DNA of 64,000 nucleotides from Lepidodermella squamata (lineage: Eukaryota; Gastrotricha), in the NCBI GenBank assembly GCA_047495785.1, contig JBLDXI010000054.1, positions 3,348,001-3,412,000 on the forward strand, written 5' to 3'. The notes under the pieces are model-generated. The model saw only the letters and a list, made by a program, of their open reading frames with translations, had not been told where the DNA came from and did not search any database. Positions 60,205-64,000 of the stretch are shown piece by piece. Position numbers and translations under genes: made by a program. Each line of letters begins with the position of its first letter. Positions within the stretch are counted from its first letter, which is position 1.

Positions 60205-63200
60205 ACTGTTATTTTTCTTCGAGAGGAATGTTGTAGAGTCGTCGAAATACAGCCGTTCAGCAGTTTCAATCTTTTCTTATGAAGATGTGCCTCGAAACTG
60301 TTTCGTTATCGGCGCAATTCGGAAAACCTACGTTCAACTCTTGTTCTGCAGATTTTTGCCCGAAATTCACCGTGTGCGCAAATATGGAACTCTCTGTCAT
60401 CTCATCTATTTATTATTAATAATTATTGTTTGGGTTTTATTTGCACGTAACTGTATACTAAACAGATTTATTCAAATCTTCTTCCAACATCATTCGTTAT
60501 TATCGCTATTATAATTATAATAATTATTATCATTGACACGGCTAATTCAAATCGAGAGATGACGGCGACTTGTTATAGTTCCAAATTTATCATGGCAGTT
60601 TTTCTCGGCTAAGGTTCATTTTCTCGTCAAACTCGGAGAGATTTAGGCAAAAATCAGTTATATTTCTATGTATAAAAAATGAATTTTTTGTAAAATTCTC
60701 TAATAAGGCTTGAATATTGTAAATCGAATTATTTTACGCGGTTTTTTAGTCAGGAATTACAGCAAAAATGGAATATTTCTCTTCATTGTGTTTTTTCTCG
60801 GGACAAATATCGTTTTTTCGCTATAAATATATTTTGGCTTCTTTTCGACGACGGCGCTGCCCTCGCGCGATTTTGTCCTATTCAGCATCTTCATCATCAT
60901 CACTTCTATTGTTATTGAAGCGCGTCAGGATACGGCTCAAACCGGAAACATTAACGTCTATTCAGTTGTCAAATTTGTTCGAAGCTGAATCTAAGATGAA
61001 AGCAAAAAATATTTCGAATCATTACGGTGATGGTTTGTAATAAGTGTTGCGCGTTCGTATTTTTTCTCCTCATCGTTGTCATCATCATCTTCGTTTCCGT
61101 TCGTGCGTGTGCGTTCACTTCTCAATGGGATATTTTCGATATATACATTTACTGGTGTCATGAAGCTTGACGATAAACTGAGCAACAATTGTTGGCTTGA
61201 AACGGCTGTAATCCTCGTTGTCTCCTTAACGCCCAATCACGTCCTTGAGTTGGAATAATGCCTAAAATGCTGAAAGATGAATGAAAAGTTGGCTCTTCTA
61301 CGCTCGATGATGAAGATGTAAGAAATATTGATTGGATTTCTTCTCAAACTTGTATAGATAATCTGTAAAGAGCGTTTCGAAACTGATCATTTTGAGCAGC
61401 CAGATGCTAACTTTATCCAACAAATAATAATAATAACCATGAATATTCATATTCACCACTATGTCACGTTTTCCTTCGTGCTTTTAATTTCTTTGTGGTA
61501 AGATGCAAATTGCGAGGAAAGTTTGTTCAACGGGAGGTTGAATAATAAAATGAAACCAAGTTGAAATGCCTGTTTTTGGCCTGGTTTTTATCAAATCTAT
61601 CGTTTTCCAGACGGCGCGATAATTTTTCACGTGATGGAGAAAGTCATTTTTAATTATGTTTTTTTTCTTCGCCTATTGTTTACTTAGTTTTGTCGTCAGC
61701 AGTTGACATAGCGTGGGCTTCGCTGATGCGTATGTAGCTGTTATTAAAGGCTATAAATAATACATACAAAGCGGCGGGGCGGGTTGCCCAGTTTCAAAAG
61801 AGACATAAACACGTGTGGTGTGAACTATGAACCTGGGTAGATGCTAACACGAGACAGGAATTCCGTAATATGCTGTAACCGATGATTAATTCAATGAAAA
61901 GACGCATGGCCCTGCGACCGGTTTCCCACATACCGGCGAGTTCACTCGAGCCGGGTCAGGTATTTCTCGCGCATCAGTCGCGCTTCACATCATTTTGCGA
62001 AATTTTATCGCTAAAATCCGGCGCCATGCGATTGACAGGCATGCTGTATTGCCGACAGCAACCATCATTCCAAGCGCGTATATCCGGTGTGACCATTGTT
62101 TGACCTCTTTCCGGCTGGTTTGATTTGAGCGATTTTCGGAATAAATTAATCACTTTGATTGCAACGCTCATGTTAATTAGTTTCCGCTTCATCTTGTGTT
62201 ATATTCGCGAGTTGAGGACGCGAACAGCCGCTAGCGATTGCAACTGGCGCCGCCGCTAAATCTGAACTAATGATGATGTCGACGATGATAAACACAGCGG
62301 CAGATGCATCACTGGTAATACCCTAAAAGTGAGCGTTATATTGCGAATAATTGTCAACATACGCGCGTCGTCAAAGCCAACGGCTTCGCTTAAAGATAGC
62401 AGATGTGGCTCATCATCCGGCCAATATTCGTATTTCGCGCCCTTTGCCGGTGCGCCTGGAACGCGCTCGTTACGGCGCGTTACATGGACGCGTGCGCTCG
62501 TTACGAAATTATCCTCACACAGTTCGTCCTCAAACCGATGGCCTGGGCATCTATATTGCTCATAAGCTGGGCATCGCTAACGGGGTCATGACCAGCGTTG
62601 GTGCTACTTTGGCTACGTAACGCTCGCAAAACCGACGCTTCTGGCTGCGCGGCTAAACAACTGGCCGCACACCTTCGTTGCCGTCAAGTAATAAATAATA
62701 CACATGGGACTCATCCTCCACCACCACCGTTGCAGCGCTCAATAAATAATTATCAAGAGCCGCAGCGTCGTTCCTGTGTGGACCTGATGACATAACGCTA
62801 TAACCGACTCTGCGCTGCCAATATTTACTGTTCCCCTCACCCTGCTGCTCAGGTATCGGCGCTTCCATGAGACGTAGTAGGTACTCCTTATTGCTCGCAA
62901 CTTGAAATTCTCAAGTTGTCGATTCAGTTACGCGCTTGACACCCCCGAGTAAACAGCAGCATACCGTTAAACTGGTACGGAAACTATTTCTAGGTTGAGG
63001 CGAAGATTTATAGTCCATGGAAAGCGCTTAGGTGCTCACAATTTTGAATTACAATGTAAATAGTCGTGAGCTGGAATTTCTTGAATGTTCAAGGACTATT
63101 GCAAAATTTGTTCAAGTTGCAATTAAAAATTGGTTGTCGAAACCGGGCATTTACTCATTCGGAGCGATTGTTCAAAGTCAAATTTACGCCATTATTCACC

Positions 63201-64000
63201 CTTCATTTTTGCGATAGCACTCACAAGCATTATTCACGATGTTCAGGTTTCGGTTTCCACGACTTTTCTCGCGAACTTGATGTCATCGAAAAATTTGATT
63301 TGATTTGAATTAAGGGCTTAAATCTAAATCAGAGATAATCTATGCTCTGTAAGTCATATATGTTATATGGTGGAAGAATTATAAGAAATTATCTTCATTA
63401 TTGATACTGCTATCATACCTAAATTTTAATACTATTATCCAAGTGCATGTAAATTACATGTAAATTCTTCTAACCTAGACTGTTGTCGGTGGTTGTTCAT
63501 ATCGGATGTGCTCTAAACCGGACGTTTTTGCCTGGGGGGCCATCCTGGTCCGGTTTACACACCTTTCATATACTGTACGTTGCGCTAATTGAGATGCCGC
63601 AAAAGGATTCTTGCAACAAAAACAACACGTAAATCCGTGCGAAGGTGGAATATGACACTGAGCCAATTTCACGTTGAGCATGGAATTAGCCAACGCTCAT
63701 GAAAGAAGGCTGAATATGCGCCAGTAATTAAGTGACGTGAATTCACGCATTACTTGCTGATGATGACATTTTACACGATAACGCTACTAAAATAACTAAG
63801 ATTCATTTTCAAGTGGAGGGGTAAAAATGTTTTTTCTTATAACTCTGGTTTTTATATAATTAAGACATCATTGAAATTGAAGTAATTTTTGGATATAACG
63901 GACAGAATCTTCGATTAGGTTTATTAAAATTCGAAAAATGAGCTCGAAATAAATCTGAAAAATCACCCCAACAAGACAGCTCACTGTAAACCCAAAAATA
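60205..64000. other. 3.8 kb without a supported gene
   Basis: AT-rich at first, with imperfect ATT/AAT runs near 60490-60535, then a CG-richer stretch at 61860-62870. In the latter, gcgctcgttacg occurs twice within 45 bp (62463 and 62494). Open frames of up to 90 codons are unrecognised. The region may be the upstream part of a gene beyond the window. Confidence 0.45.

Noticed and set aside
61882-62620. Several frames of 60-90 codons near the right end
   Set aside because: They overlap in different frames without motifs, and no splice chain gives a longer protein.

Overview
The window is nuclear DNA of a small-genome invertebrate animal. It holds intron-rich genes for conserved animal proteins (UBE2K, class II ARF, DDX42, Rab7, p38 MAPK, PDHA1, VPS28, Ac45, Bicaudal-D, twinfilin, a PIM kinase). 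Of the 54 introns I could place, 46 are 48 to 62 nt long. The conserved proteins look less diverged than their Caenorhabditis counterparts. My best guess is a compact ecdysozoan such as a tardigrade or a slowly evolving nematode, but the sequence alone does not settle this.

Layout. 1-3.6 kb: the 3' part of a mucin-like membrane protein (48-bp repeat stalk, SEA-like domain, one membrane segment, short tail); its first visible intron carries two repeat elements. 5.6-14.9 kb: two related cytochrome P450 genes on the minus strand, separated by 5.4 kb with no recognisable gene. 15.8-18.2 kb: a tight minus-strand run of PRA1-family protein, NDUFB11 and UBE2K. 19.5-20.1 kb: class II ARF on the plus strand. 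21.6-27.6 kb: minus-strand NT5C3-like nucleotidase, DDX42 and Rab7. 28.9-32.2 kb: plus-strand FAM114A and p38 MAPK. 33.0-35.0 kb: minus-strand PDHA1 and VPS28. 38.2-44.3 kb: plus-strand ATP6AP1 (Ac45) and Bicaudal-D with a possible alternative last exon. 44.9-45.9 kb: REXO4 (minus). 47.4-48.7 kb: twinfilin (plus). 48.7-57.1 kb: a gene-poor stretch with two foldback-type inverted repeats. 57.1-59.9 kb: PIM-family kinase. The remainder to 64 kb has no gene I can support.

How genes fit together. There is no single pathway. Several genes serve membrane traffic and acidification (ARF, Rab7, VPS28, PRA1 protein, Ac45, BicD, perhaps FAM114A); others serve mitochondrial energy (NDUFB11, PDHA1), RNA work (DDX42, REXO4) and signalling (p38, PIM). 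The most unusual organisational signal is a set of same-strand neighbours separated by only 113 to 251 bp, several with a splice-acceptor-like AG at or just before the start codon. This resembles operons resolved by spliced-leader trans-splicing. I saw no tRNA, rRNA, CRISPR, integrated virus or complete transposase gene.
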